This document shows positions 1 to 10,248 of a DNA stretch of 64,000 bases, one piece after another. Every line of letters begins with the position of its first letter. Position 1 is the first letter of the stretch. Source of the stretch: Neobacillus cucumis (GTDB taxonomy: Bacteria > Bacillota > Bacilli > Bacillales_B > DSM-18226); contig NZ_JAMBOH010000027.1 of the NCBI RefSeq assembly GCF_023715505.1, forward strand, positions 1 through 64,000, written 5' to 3'. The position numbers and the translations under genes were made by a program. A model generated the notes under the pieces. That model ran no database searches. It saw only the letters and a program-made list of their open reading frames with translations, and was not told the DNA's origin.

Positions 1-2
1 CA

Positions 3-3000
3 AGTTATTCCGATTATGAAAATAAATTAGGAAGTGGTCAATTTACAGTATCGGGTACAACGGCAGATGTAACCAATCCGGTCCTTGATAGTATACAAGT
101 AGATAAAACAGAAGTGAAGGCTGGAGAATCTGTCAAAATAAGTGTAAAGGCGACGGATAACGTTGGAGTAAGCCGTGTGTATGTCTACTACAAGTCACCT
201 ATTACAAATAAAACGATCGGAATTTATCCGAATTACAATTCTTTAACGAATTCATATGAGGGCTCCTACACGATTACGTCAAATTCAGAAGCAGGAACAT
301 ATAAGATATCCAGTGTTTATGTTTATGATACATCGGATAATGTAACATATTTACCAAGTTATTCTGATTATGAAAATAAATTAAGAAGTGGTCAATTTAC
401 TGCTATTACAGAAAATAATCCACCTATATTCTCGGCCCTTTCTATCGATAAGAGTACAGTTGAATCAGGTGACAATCTAAATATCTATGTAGACGCATCC
501 GACGATACCAATCTCCAGTCTGCAACTATTAATTACATATCACCGATTAGTCAATCTAAACGTTCGGTGACATTATCCTATAATGGACAGCGTTTTGTTG
601 GTCAGATGGCGATCGATAGTAATACAGAAGCAGGAAAATGGAAGGTAGACTCAATTGAGATTAAAGATACTAATAATAATTCTACCGTTGTAAAATCAGA
701 TGCTGTCGATTTGAGCGCGGGAACTTTTTCTGTCCTTAAACCTATTACGCCATTAAATAGTTATATAGTCTCAACAAATGAGACATGGTCAAATAAAACG
801 ATAAGTAACAACGTTTATATTAAACCAGGGGTCACATTAACGATAAGTAGTAATGTGACGATCTACGGCAATATTTATGTACTTGGTGGTTTAAGAAGTT
901 ATGGTGGACTTAATTTAGTTGGTAGCCTATATGCGAATAGTGTCTACTTTGGATATTACACACCATCAAACGGACAAGCGATATTCACAGGTACAAACTA
1001 TATCTCTAGCATGTATGTCAGTGGACGTGTGTTAACAGATGTCCCATTAACGCTATATGGAACACCGCTAGTCAGCAACAATGGCAAATTAAACCTAACC
1101 GGTGCCACACTACCGTTTGTTAGCGTAGCAATAAATGGACAAGCTATAGCATTAAGGAATGATGGGACATTTAGGCTGAATGACTTTTATGTTGGAAGTA
1201 GTGATACCTTATCTGTAAAAATAACAGATTTATTTGGTTATTCTTATTACTATTCCTACAAGGTTATTCCAGATCTAACTATTGATGAAATCACAAAATA
1301 TACACAAACGATTTCTGGCATTACTGTACCGAATTCAACTATAAAAATATTAGAAAATAATAGTGTAATAGGAACTGGAACTTCAAATGGTCAAGGTTAT
1401 TTTTACATACAGGGAAATAATTTGATCGAAAATAGTACTCTAACATTTGAAGTTTACAATACTAATAATGAACTGATTGCTTCAAAGCAAGTGAAAGTAA
1501 AAGATTTAACACCACCAGCAAATCCAACTTTGAATGATGTTACCGATAATGATCAAGCAGTAACAGGTGTTGCTGAGGCTGGATCGAAGGTGGACATTAA
1601 AGTTAATGGTTTGGTTATTGGTTCTGGTACCGCAGGGACGGATGGGAATTTTTCCATAGCTATTCCTGTACAAAAGGCAGGAGCTCAATTAATCGTTACT
1701 GCAACAGATAGTTCAGGGAACGTAAGTAATTCGACAACTATAACTGTCAAAGATGTTACCCCTCCATCAAAACCAACTGTCGATGAGGTGACTGACAAAG
1801 ATACTGTAATTACAGGGCTAGCTGAAGCTGGTTCTACTGTGCAAATAAAAGTAAATGGTGTTCTTATTGGGTCAGCTACAACTGGATCGGATGGGAAGTT
1901 CTCTGCTGCGGTCTCAGTTCAAAAAGCCGGCACGGAATTAGTCATTACCGCTACAGATCATGCAGGTAATATAAGTGAGGCCATTACCTATGACGTAAAA
2001 GATGGTACGTCTCCTGCTAAACCAGATGTAAATGAGGTAACCGATAAGGATACTTCCGTTTCTGGTCAGACGGAGTCAGGGGCCAAGGTGGATATTATGC
2101 TAAATGATACACTGGTTGGCTCAAATACAGTGGAAGCGGATGGAAAGTTCACTATTATCATTCCTGTACAAAAAGCTGGAACTCAATTAGTAGTAACGGC
2201 AACGGATAATGCCGGAAATGTGAGTGAAACTGCTACGATTGTGGTCAAAGATGTCACTTCGCCGGTAAAACCAGTTGTAAATGAGGTAACTGATCAAGCA
2301 AACGTTGTAACAGGAGAGGCTGAAGTTGCTTCGAAAGTAGAAGTCAAAGTAAATGGTGCTGTCATTGGCTCAGGAACAACGGGTCCAGATGGAGAGTTCT
2401 CCGTTTCAATTGCTGTACAAAAAGCAGGAACTCAACTAGCGATTATCGCTACTGATGGTTCAGGTAATGTGAGCGAGACAACTACGAAAGTCGTGAAGGA
2501 TATAACAGCCCCAGTTAAACCTGTCGTAAATGACGTATCTGAAAAGTCAAATACGGTAACAGGACAGGCAGAAGCTGGTTCTAACGTTGAAATCAAAGTA
2601 AGTAGTTCTATTATTGGATCAGCAAATGTCGGAGCGGATGGGAAGTTTTCGATTACAATCCCAGTACAAAAGGCAGGGACTAAGCTACTAATAACGGCTA
2701 CAGATAGTTCAGGTAATGTGAGCGAAACTGCAATTGTTGAGGTTAAAGATGTTACATCACCAGCAAAACCAGTCGTAAATGAAGTAACAGATAAATCAAC
2801 AGCTGTCACTGGTCAGGCAGAAATCGGATCAAGTGTAAAAATCAAAGTAAATGATTCTGTTATTGGAACAGGAACAACTGGATCAGATGGTAAGTTCTCC
2901 TTAAGCATTCCAGTTCAAAAAGCGGGGACGCAACTAGTCGTAACGGCAACAGATCAGGCGGGAAATGTGAGTGAAGCTACACCGGTTGTGGTTAAAGATG

Positions 3001-5480
3001 TTACTTCTCCGGCAAAACCAGTTGTAAATGAAGTAACAGATAAGTCAACAGCTATTACTGGCAAGGCAGAGGCGGGCTCAAAAGTGGAGGTCAAGCTGAA
3101 CGGTACTGCAATTGGTTCGGGGACATCTGGAATCGATGGTATATTCTCCATAGGGATACCAGTCCAAAAAGCAGGGACGCAACTAGTCATAACATCAACA
3201 GATCAAGCAGGAAACGTGGGCGAAGCAACTACAGTGGTGGTTAAAGATATTACTTCCCCAGTGAAACCAATCGTAAATGAAGTAACAGATAAGTCAACAG
3301 CAGTTACTGGGCAGGCAGAACCTGGTTCGAAAGTAGAAATCAAGTTAAATGGCACTTTGATTGGCTCCGGAACCGCAGGAATCGATGGCAAGTTCTCCAT
3401 TACGATTCCGGTTCAAAAGGCAGGGATACAACTAACCGTAACATCAATAGATCCGACTGGGAACGTTAGCGATGTAACTTCGGTTGTCGTTAAAGATGTT
3501 ACGTCACCAGCAAAACCGGTCGTGAATGAGGTAACCGATAAAACAACAAGTGTTTCTGGCCAAGCAGAAGCTGGTTCTAAGGTGGAAGTTAAAGTAAGTG
3601 GATCTGTTATTGGCTCCGAAACGGCTGGAATGGATGGAAAGTTTTCAATTAAAATCCCAGTCCAAAAAGCAGGGACCCAGTTAGTGGTAACAGCAACAGA
3701 TCCTGCAGGGAATGCAAGTGAAACTACGACAGTCGAAGTTAAAGATGTCACTACACCAGCAAAACCAGTAGTAAATGAAGTAACAGATAAATCAACGGCT
3801 GCAACTGGTCAGGCGGAAATCGGTTCTAAAGTGGAAATCAAAGTGAATGGCTCTGTGATTGGCTCTGGAATAACTGGAACAGATGGTCAGTTTTCCGTCA
3901 CGATTCCAATACAAAAGGCGGGAACACAACTAGTTGTAACAGTGACAGATAAGGCTGGTAATATAAGTGAAGCAACTACAGTAGTAGTGAAAGATCTCAC
4001 TTCACCAGCAAAACCAGTGGTAAATCAAGTAACAGATAAGTCAACGACTGCAACTGGTCAAGCGGAAATCGGCTCTAAGGTGGAAATCAAAGTAAATGGT
4101 TCTGTCATTGGTTCTGGAATAACCAAAGCAGATGGTAAGTTCTCCGTCATAATTCCAGTCCAAAAAGCGGGGACAAAGCTAGTCGTTATCGCAACAGATC
4201 AAGCCGGAAACGTGAGTGAATCTGTAACCGTTGTAGTGAAAGATGTCACTTCTCCAGCAAAACCAGTTGTGAACGAGGTAACCGACAGGGCAACAAATGT
4301 TACCGGTCATGCGGAAGCTGGTTCAACGGTAGAAGTGAAAGTGAACGGAACCGCCATCGGTTCTAGTACAGCAGGAGCAGATGGTAAATTCTCTATTATA
4401 ATCCCAATGCAAAAAGTGGGTACGATTTTGCAGGTTACAGCCAAAGATACAGATGGCAATATCAGTGAACCAACTACTGTGACCATCGTGGATAGGACAG
4501 CACCTTCTGCTCCAACAGTTAATCCAGTTTCCGATAAGTTAAAAGAAATTACAGGGAAAACAGAAGCTGGTGCATTAATAACGGCCATGATTGGAAACAT
4601 GAAGTTTAGTTCAAAGGCTGATAACCTAGGAAACTTTAAAATAATAATTCCACTTCAAAAAGCGGGAACTAAAATCATCGTAACCGCAGTAGATACAGCA
4701 GGAAATATCAGTCCAGCAGTTACGTTAACTGTTTTAGATAAGACAACACCTATGGCTCCTACTGTTAATCCTATAACAGACCAAACGAAAATCGTTACTG
4801 GGAAGACAGAAGCTAGTGCAACTGTAACCATTATGATTGGAATAAAGAAATATCAGGCAAAAGTAGACAACCTAGGAAACTTTAAGATTGCGATACCACT
4901 TCAAAAAGCGGGAACTAAAGTCATCGTAACCGCAGTAGATACAGCAGGAAATATCAGTCCAGCAGTTACGTTAACTGTTTTGGATAAGACCGCACCTATG
5001 GTACCGACTGTTAATCTGATCACAGACCAAACGAAAATGGTTACCGGGAAAACAGAAGCTAGTGCAACTGTAACCATTATGATTGGAATAAAGAAATATC
5101 AGGCAAAAGCAGACAACCTAGGAAACTTTAAGATTTTGATTCCACTTCAAAGAGCGGGAACAAAGGTTTCGGTAACGGCTAAAGATGCGGTTGGAAATGT
5201 AAGTGCAGCAAAAATAATGAGTGTAATGGATAAGACGCCTCCAGCTAAGCCAAAGGTAAACATTGTAAAAAGTACGACAATAACGATAACTGGAACTGCA
5301 GAGGCTTATTCAACTATTACAATTAAAGTTGGAAGTACTATCATTGGTACTGGGAAAGCCGATAAATATGGTAGATTTTCAGTAAAAGTTAAGGCACAAA
5401 GGAAAAATACTATTGTAAGTGTATATTCAACAGATGCAGCTAAAAATGTTAGTGCTGCTACCTCTGTGAAAGTTCAGTAG
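3..5480 (+). CDS. Secreted Ig-repeat surface protein, 5' end outside window
   Basis: The frame is open from the window edge, so the GTG at 114 is not a credible start. The visible part opens with the end of one copy, then two copies, of a roughly 95-residue beta module. A unique stretch follows at about 750-1500. It is rich in Asn, Ser and Tyr and could form a beta-solenoid. From 1503 to the stop there are exactly sixteen tandem modules of 82-83 residues (twelve of 83, three of 82, one of 83) of the bacterial Ig 'Big_6' type. Each begins near D-x-T-x-P-x-x-P and ends near AGN-[IV]-S. The protein stops inside the last module, with no LPXTG motif, SLH domain or membrane anchor, so any anchor must lie upstream. 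The role is probably an extracellular stalk or adhesin; no substrate can be inferred. Confidence 0.9.
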   Translation, partial: SYSDYENKLGSGQFTVSGTTADVTNPVLDSIQVDKTEVKAGESVKISVKATDNVGVSRVYVYYKSPITNKTIGIYPNYNSLTNSYEGSYTITSNSEAGTYKISSVYVYDTSDNVTYLPSYSDYENKLRSGQFTAITENNPPIFSALSIDKSTVESGDNLNIYVDASDDTNLQSATINYISPISQSKRSVTLSYNGQRFVGQMAIDSNTEAGKWKVDSIEIKDTNNNSTVVKSDAVDLSAGTFSVLKPITPLNSYIVSTNETWSNKTISNNVYIKPGVTLTISSNVTIYGNIYVLGGLRSYGGLNLVGSLYANSVYFGYYTPSNGQAIFTGTNYISSMYVSGRVLTDVPLTLYGTPLVSNNGKLNLTGATLPFVSVAINGQAIALRNDGTFRLNDFYVGSSDTLSVKITDLFGYSYYYSYKVIPDLTIDEITKYTQTISGITVPNSTIKILENNSVIGTGTSNGQGYFYIQGNNLIENSTLTFEVYNTNNELIASKQVKVKDLTPPANPTLNDVTDNDQAVTGVAEAGSKVDIKVNGLVIGSGTAGTDGNFSIAIPVQKAGAQLIVTATDSSGNVSNSTTITVKDVTPPSKPTVDEVTDKDTVITGLAEAGSTVQIKVNGVLIGSATTGSDGKFSAAVSVQKAGTELVITATDHAGNISEAITYDVKDGTSPAKPDVNEVTDKDTSVSGQTESGAKVDIMLNDTLVGSNTVEADGKFTIIIPVQKAGTQLVVTATDNAGNVSETATIVVKDVTSPVKPVVNEVTDQANVVTGEAEVASKVEVKVNGAVIGSGTTGPDGEFSVSIAVQKAGTQLAIIATDGSGNVSETTTKVVKDITAPVKPVVNDVSEKSNTVTGQAEAGSNVEIKVSSSIIGSANVGADGKFSITIPVQKAGTKLLITATDSSGNVSETAIVEVKDVTSPAKPVVNEVTDKSTAVTGQAEIGSSVKIKVNDSVIGTGTTGSDGKFSLSIPVQKAGTQLVVTATDQAGNVSEATPVVVKDVTSPAKPVVNEVTDKSTAITGKAEAGSKVEVKLNGTAIGSGTSGIDGIFSIGIPVQKAGTQLVITSTDQAGNVGEATTVVVKDITSPVKPIVNEVTDKSTAVTGQAEPGSKVEIKLNGTLIGSGTAGIDGKFSITIPVQKAGIQLTVTSIDPTGNVSDVTSVVVKDVTSPAKPVVNEVTDKTTSVSGQAEAGSKVEVKVSGSVIGSETAGMDGKFSIKIPVQKAGTQLVVTATDPAGNASETTTVEVKDVTTPAKPVVNEVTDKSTAATGQAEIGSKVEIKVNGSVIGSGITGTDGQFSVTIPIQKAGTQLVVTVTDKAGNISEATTVVVKDLTSPAKPVVNQVTDKSTTATGQAEIGSKVEIKVNGSVIGSGITKADGKFSVIIPVQKAGTKLVVIATDQAGNVSESVTVVVKDVTSPAKPVVNEVTDRATNVTGHAEAGSTVEVKVNGTAIGSSTAGADGKFSIIIPMQKVGTILQVTAKDTDGNISEPTTVTIVDRTAPSAPTVNPVSDKLKEITGKTEAGALITAMIGNMKFSSKADNLGNFKIIIPLQKAGTKIIVTAVDTAGNISPAVTLTVLDKTTPMAPTVNPITDQTKIVTGKTEASATVTIMIGIKKYQAKVDNLGNFKIAIPLQKAGTKVIVTAVDTAGNISPAVTLTVLDKTAPMVPTVNLITDQTKMVTGKTEASATVTIMIGIKKYQAKADNLGNFKILIPLQRAGTKVSVTAKDAVGNVSAAKIMSVMDKTPPAKPKVNIVKSTTITITGTAEAYSTITIKVGSTIIGTGKADKYGRFSVKVKAQRKNTIVSVYSTDAAKNVSAATSVKVQ

Positions 5481-5489
5481 AAAGAGTAC

Positions 5490-5543
5490 AGCCCTTTATA
5501 AGTCGAGAGGCACTAACTAATAAGTGCTTCTTGATTTAGGGCT
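5490..5543 (+). terminator. Long imperfect hairpin after the Ig-repeat gene
   Basis: AGCCCT at 5490 pairs with AGGGCT ending at 5543, and the inner arms (AGAGGCACT against AAGTGCTTCTT) extend the stem. Only a weak T-rich tail follows. It is probably a terminator or processing site between the two Ig-repeat genes. Confidence 0.4.
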
Positions 5544-5611
5544 AAATCGTTTTAGAGATGTGAGATATTTAGAATGATAGATTAATAGAATTTATGAAGG
5601 AGGTTTGTTTT

Positions 5612-8600
5612 TTGAAGAAAATTATAGCAATTATATTAGCTCTGCAACTGTTCATTGTACCAGGGGCTGCGTTTGCAGCAGAGGCTTCTCCACAGTCAGT
5701 AAAAAGCATGAGCTCGAACCTTGAGAGTGGGAACACTCCAGGAAAGTCCTTAAAAAAGGAGGCTAATTATCTTGATCCCTCTAGTTATCCGCTTATAGCC
5801 AAGGGAGGGTTGGCTGGATATTTATGGGACAGTAACAATTATTATCACTCTATTAATTTTACCGATATAACTACTTCTACTATTGGTACAGACTATATGA
5901 CAATAAGCTTAGCTTATCGATCTCAATATTCTTATATTAAAGATAGATATATAAGCATTGAATTTTATAAAGAAGCCTCAAATTCCTTAAATTATGTGGG
6001 GGATACGACTTACAATACATATGGGTATAACGCTGTTAATTTAAATACCTCTGTAGCCAAATCCAGCTACCAAAATCAACGTTATATATATATGAGAGTA
6101 GGAGTATCAAAAAATAGTTATGATGCATACTATTCAGATGTAATAACCTTTAAGGTAGCTAATCCTTTTTATACATCTGGTGGAACAATCTCAGGTAATG
6201 ATCGATATGCTGTTATAAGCAATGAATCTACCAATGGAAATTCGACAGAGCCAACAGGAGCTTTTAATATTGAAGCAATGAATAACTTATCTACTAAAAA
6301 TTTAAAACCAAGTGTTTATAAAGTAGATTATAATAAGCATTTTGATAGTGTTAACAACAAAGGAAAATTAATTAGGAAAAGTTTACTCACCAGAAATCCA
6401 TCTTATCAAGTAGGGGATTATAAATATTTTTGGGTTACAGACTTAACTGATGATTCGAATTATCAAATTAACACAAAGTTAGCTTATAGTGGTTCAAAGG
6501 CAAATATATGGGTTAATAATAACCAGATCACCGATGCAGATGCTGCCAAACTAGGACAAGAATTTGATAATAAAATCTATTCCACGGTTGTGAATAATTT
6601 TGGTTCTGAATCAGATGTTGACCATGATGGGAAGGTGAATATTCTATGTTATGACATTCAAGATGGTTTTTCAGGAAGCGGCGGATATGTAGCAGGTTAT
6701 TTTGGGGCAGCAGATTTGTATAACGTCTCCTATTCTAATCATTCTGAAATATTCTATATTGATACGTACCCATCCATGGGCATGAGTTCTACAAAAGATG
6801 TTTCAAACGTATACTCTACGTTGGCCCATGAATTTCAACATATGGTCAATTATAATGAAAATGTTCTTATAGAAGGAAAAAGTGATACCGATACCTGGTT
6901 AGATGAGGGTCTATCCATGGCTGCAGAACAAATTTATTTAGGTAAAGGACTCACCGATCGTATCGACTACTATAACTCCTCTTCATCCATTCAAAATGGA
7001 CATTCCCTATTGTACTGGGATTATAGCGGTGATGTTTTATCGAATTATGCCTTGTCCTATCTTTTTGCACAATATATTAAAGTTCAAGCCAATCAGGGAG
7101 ATAAGATTTTTAGAGAGATATTAACAGATCCAAATAGTGACTATAAAGCAATTGAGGATGTTGCTAAAAAGTATATTAGTTCAGATATAACTTTTGGGAA
7201 ATTAATGACCAATTTTCGAATGGCCTTATTATTAAAGCAATCTACAGGGGTTTATGGATTCAAAGATGTTTCTACTTTTAACACGTTGAAGGAAAAAGTT
7301 TATCAAGGAAGTAATATTAATCTTCGTGGTGGAGGGGCGATTGTGGCAGCCTTCAATTCAAAGGATGGACTATCGATCCCTGCCAATAAAGGACAGGATA
7401 TTACTTATACGATTGCCAATATTCCTGGAACAGGGTTGGATACAACTCCACCAGCAAGCCCGAATGTAAACCCGGTTGGTGATTCCGATACTCAAATCAA
7501 AGGAACGGCTGAACCTAATGCAACTGTTTTTGCCAAAGTAGGGCAAAATCAACTTGGCAGCACCACTAGCAGTAATACAGGAGATTTCACGATCAGTATC
7601 TCTAAACAGCCTGCAGACACACTAATTCAAGTGTATGCAAAAGATGCAGCAGGAAATATAAGTACAGCCACAAATGTAACGGTAAAAGATGTTACAGCAC
7701 CGGCAGTACCAATGGTTAATATTGTAAGTGACAGAGATGGTTCTGTTACTGGGCAAGCGGAGGCTGGCTCTACAGTTGAAGTGAAAGTGAATAGCTCGTT
7801 AATTGGCTCTGGAACAACTGGAACAGATGGGAAATTCTCAGTTTCTATTCCTACCCAAAAAGCAGGGACAAAATTAATGGTGACCGCGAAAGATAAAGCG
7901 GGAAATACAAGTGAAGTAAAAGAAATAAGTGTAACAGATGCACAAAGGCCAATCATAAATGGTGTATTTGATAAAACGATTAATGTTGGAGAATCGTTTA
8001 ATGCATTAAGTGGAGTAACGGCAACAGACAATGTAGATGGGGATATTACATCCAGTATCGTTGTTACTGGCAGCGTAGATAATAAGAAACCAGGTGTCTA
8101 TTTATTGACATATAGTGTGAAGGATAGTTCAGGAAATATAACAACCGTAACAAGAAAAGTCACAGTAGTGGATACAGTTAAGCCAATCATAAATGGCGTA
8201 GCTGATAAAACGATTAATGTCGGAGAATCGTTTAATGCATTAAGTGGAGTAACGGCAACAGACAATGTAGATGGGGATATTACATCCAGTATTGTTGTGA
8301 CTGGTAGCATAGATAATAAGAAACCAGGTGTCTATTTATTGACATATAGTGTCAAAGATAGTTCGAGAAATACAACAACCGTTACAAGGAAAATAACAGT
8401 ACTGGATACTATAAAGCCAATAATTAATGGAGCATCAGATAAGGTCATCACTATTAATACAAAATTTGACCCGAAGCTTGGTGTTACAGCCCGTGATAAC
8501 ATTGATGGAGACCTGACAAGTGCAATGAAAATAAATGGTTCTGTGAACACAAGTAAAAAGGGTGTTTATACATTAACATATACAGTTGCGGATAAATCAG

Positions 8601-9109
8601 GGAATGTATCAACAGTTACAAGAAAAATAACTGTTATTGATAATGTTAAACCTGTTATATTAGGGGCTATAAACAAGACCATTCCAATAAACTCATCATT
8701 CAATCCAATGTCCGGTGTAACGGCGAAGGATAATGTTGATGGTGATTTGACCAAATTAATTAAAGTGACAGGTACCGTTAATACGCAGAAAAAAGGTACT
8801 TACACCTTAGTTTACACAGTCAAGGATGCATCCGGTAATGTAACAACCGCGACAAGAAAGATTACTGTCATCGATAATATTAAACCTGTGATTTCAGGGG
8901 CAGTAAATATTACTATAAAATTAAACTCCGCGTTTAATCCAAGAGCAGGTGTGACTGCGAAAGATAACGTTGATGGTAATTTAACAAGTGCCATAAAAAT
9001 AACAGGAACGGTGAATACCAAGAAAAAAGGTACTTACACCTTGATCTACTCGGTGACGGATAAATCAGGAAATAAAACCATACTTACTAGAAAAATTACG
9101 GTTAAGTGA
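5612..9109 (+). CDS. Secreted M30-type zinc metalloprotease with Ig-like tail
   Basis: The start is placed at TTG 5612. AAGGAGG at 5597-5603 is 8 nt upstream, and the in-frame ATG at 5594 overlaps that ribosome site. This gives 1165 residues. A signal peptide (KKIIAIILAL... ending AFA) is followed by a beta-rich N-terminal region and a peptidase domain with HEFQH at residues 406-410 and WLDEG at 429-433. This is the zinc-binding layout of the M30/hyicolysin family. Two Big_6 modules follow at about 610-775, closely related to those of the preceding gene. Five Cry22Aa-like Ig modules of about 78 residues fill the rest (DNVDGD motif in each). No cell-wall anchor is visible. It is likely an exported protease whose Ig tail binds the cell surface or a substrate. 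The shared module with the upstream gene suggests a functional pair. Confidence 0.88.
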   Translation: MKKIIAIILALQLFIVPGAAFAAEASPQSVKSMSSNLESGNTPGKSLKKEANYLDPSSYPLIAKGGLAGYLWDSNNYYHSINFTDITTSTIGTDYMTISLAYRSQYSYIKDRYISIEFYKEASNSLNYVGDTTYNTYGYNAVNLNTSVAKSSYQNQRYIYMRVGVSKNSYDAYYSDVITFKVANPFYTSGGTISGNDRYAVISNESTNGNSTEPTGAFNIEAMNNLSTKNLKPSVYKVDYNKHFDSVNNKGKLIRKSLLTRNPSYQVGDYKYFWVTDLTDDSNYQINTKLAYSGSKANIWVNNNQITDADAAKLGQEFDNKIYSTVVNNFGSESDVDHDGKVNILCYDIQDGFSGSGGYVAGYFGAADLYNVSYSNHSEIFYIDTYPSMGMSSTKDVSNVYSTLAHEFQHMVNYNENVLIEGKSDTDTWLDEGLSMAAEQIYLGKGLTDRIDYYNSSSSIQNGHSLLYWDYSGDVLSNYALSYLFAQYIKVQANQGDKIFREILTDPNSDYKAIEDVAKKYISSDITFGKLMTNFRMALLLKQSTGVYGFKDVSTFNTLKEKVYQGSNINLRGGGAIVAAFNSKDGLSIPANKGQDITYTIANIPGTGLDTTPPASPNVNPVGDSDTQIKGTAEPNATVFAKVGQNQLGSTTSSNTGDFTISISKQPADTLIQVYAKDAAGNISTATNVTVKDVTAPAVPMVNIVSDRDGSVTGQAEAGSTVEVKVNSSLIGSGTTGTDGKFSVSIPTQKAGTKLMVTAKDKAGNTSEVKEISVTDAQRPIINGVFDKTINVGESFNALSGVTATDNVDGDITSSIVVTGSVDNKKPGVYLLTYSVKDSSGNITTVTRKVTVVDTVKPIINGVADKTINVGESFNALSGVTATDNVDGDITSSIVVTGSIDNKKPGVYLLTYSVKDSSRNTTTVTRKITVLDTIKPIINGASDKVITINTKFDPKLGVTARDNIDGDLTSAMKINGSVNTSKKGVYTLTYTVADKSGNVSTVTRKITVIDNVKPVILGAINKTIPINSSFNPMSGVTAKDNVDGDLTKLIKVTGTVNTQKKGTYTLVYTVKDASGNVTTATRKITVIDNIKPVISGAVNITIKLNSAFNPRAGVTAKDNVDGNLTSAIKITGTVNTKKKGTYTLIYSVTDKSGNKTILTRKITVK

Positions 9110-9120
9110 TTTTAAAAGAA

Positions 9121-9166
9121 GAAAAGCTGATTGGGATTAATGAAATCCAATCAGCTTTTCATTTTT
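9121..9166 (+). terminator. Rho-independent terminator after protease gene
   Basis: A 13-bp stem (AAAAGCTGATTGG and its complement) is followed by ATTTTT. The same stem sequence recurs in the terminator at 51170-51207. Confidence 0.85.
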
Positions 9167-9182
9167 ACACGTACTACTTAAT

Positions 9183-9901
9183 TCCTATTGAAATAGAATG
9201 AAATAATCGTTACCGTTTCACAAACGAAAGGCTCTTGGGATAAAATTACTGTTGGCGGTAAAAAAGGTTGGGCATCCAACCAATACCTAACCACTAAGAA
9301 TTTGGCGGAAGGATTAAAGACAGTAGGAAGCAACAAACAGTTAATTATTATCACTTCTAATGGCTACAATACCCCAAATGCTGAAATTCGTACCTTCGAG
9401 AGAAATTCCCAAGGGAAATGGGTACCTGTTTTAACCACCACAGGACCTATTGGTAAATATGGATTTGCCACTGCCGCAAGTATGCGTGAAGGCCGTAATA
9501 AGTCTCCAATTGGGAAGTATTCAATTGGAACCGCATTTGGACGTTATGGAAATCCAGGAACCAAAATGCCTTATCGAAAAATCACAAGCGATGATGTTTG
9601 GGTGGATGATCCAACTTCAAAACTTTACAACACTTGGCAATCAAGAAGTGAAACATAAGGCCAATGGAAGAGTGCCGAAAACATGAATATCGCAGCATAT
9701 ACCTACGGTTTCGTTATCAACTACATTACACAACGAACTCCGAATAAAGGCAGTGCAATTTTCTTCCACGTTGGAAGTGGCTATACGCTGGGATGTACTT
9801 CAACTGCTCAAACGAATGTTGTCAACATCTTGAAATGGTTGGATCCTAAAAAGAATCCAGTCATCATTTAAACTCCGATTCAGGAGCTAAACAAATACTG
9901 A
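9183..9901 (+). pseudogene. Decayed copy of the SH3b/L,D-transpeptidase gene
   Basis: This is a near-identical relative of the intact gene at 12660-13556. The promoter-proximal bases (ATTGAAATAG... TAATCGTT) are joined directly to the middle of the SH3b domain. That removes about 235 bp covering the start, the signal peptide and most of SH3b. The Pro-rich linker is also shortened. Two CAA glutamine codons of the intact copy have become TAA, at 9656-9658 and 9869-9871. The catalytic motif (HVGSGYTLGC) is still readable after the first stop. It cannot make an exported enzyme. The pair arose by duplication, and this copy then lost its 5' part. Confidence 0.9.
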
Positions 9902-9923
9902 TTCTCCACGGAGAAACAAAAAG

Positions 9924-9948
9924 CCAACAGAGTTCTGTTGGTTTTTTT
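9924..9948 (+). terminator. Terminator of the decayed transpeptidase copy
   Basis: CCAACAGA pairs with TCTGTTGG around a 2-nt loop, followed by seven T. Confidence 0.8.
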
Positions 9949-10248
9949 GCAAAATTGGGATTATCCTGGCGGCCAAAGAAGAGAAAGGGTACATTTATCA
10001 ACATAAGGAAAGATGCATATTAGCATGACATAGGAGGCAGTTAACCGTTAAATTCAAATAAAGATGTAAAGTTATATTCGCCTTCTTTTAGCCAGGTAAT
10101 TTGTTTCTGTTTTTCTGATGCATTGAAGTATGAGAGGGGGTGAGGATGGTTTCCCCTTTCGGGAGCGAACGTTTTTTATTAATAGTTTATTTATGGTAAG
10201 GTTTATAATAGAAAATCAAAAATAAACGATACGGAAAGGAAATGGGAT
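9949..10248. other. Gene-free stretch before the DJ-1/PfpI gene
   Basis: No open frame with a ribosome site is visible. A GGGG...CCCC hairpin near 10135-10170 followed by a T-run could be a leader structure. The sequence just before 10249 holds the ribosome site GGAAAGGAAA. Confidence 0.4.

Noticed and set aside
2432..4600. Several long open frames on the minus strand inside the Ig-repeat gene
   Set aside because: They repeat with the same 249-bp period as the sense modules and have no ribosome sites; they are antisense shadows of a repetitive gene. The same holds for the minus frames at 7627-9021.
5594..5611. ATG at 5594 as start of the metalloprotease
   Set aside because: It overlaps the AAGGAGG ribosome site, and the six extra residues precede a standard signal peptide; TTG 5612 fits better.
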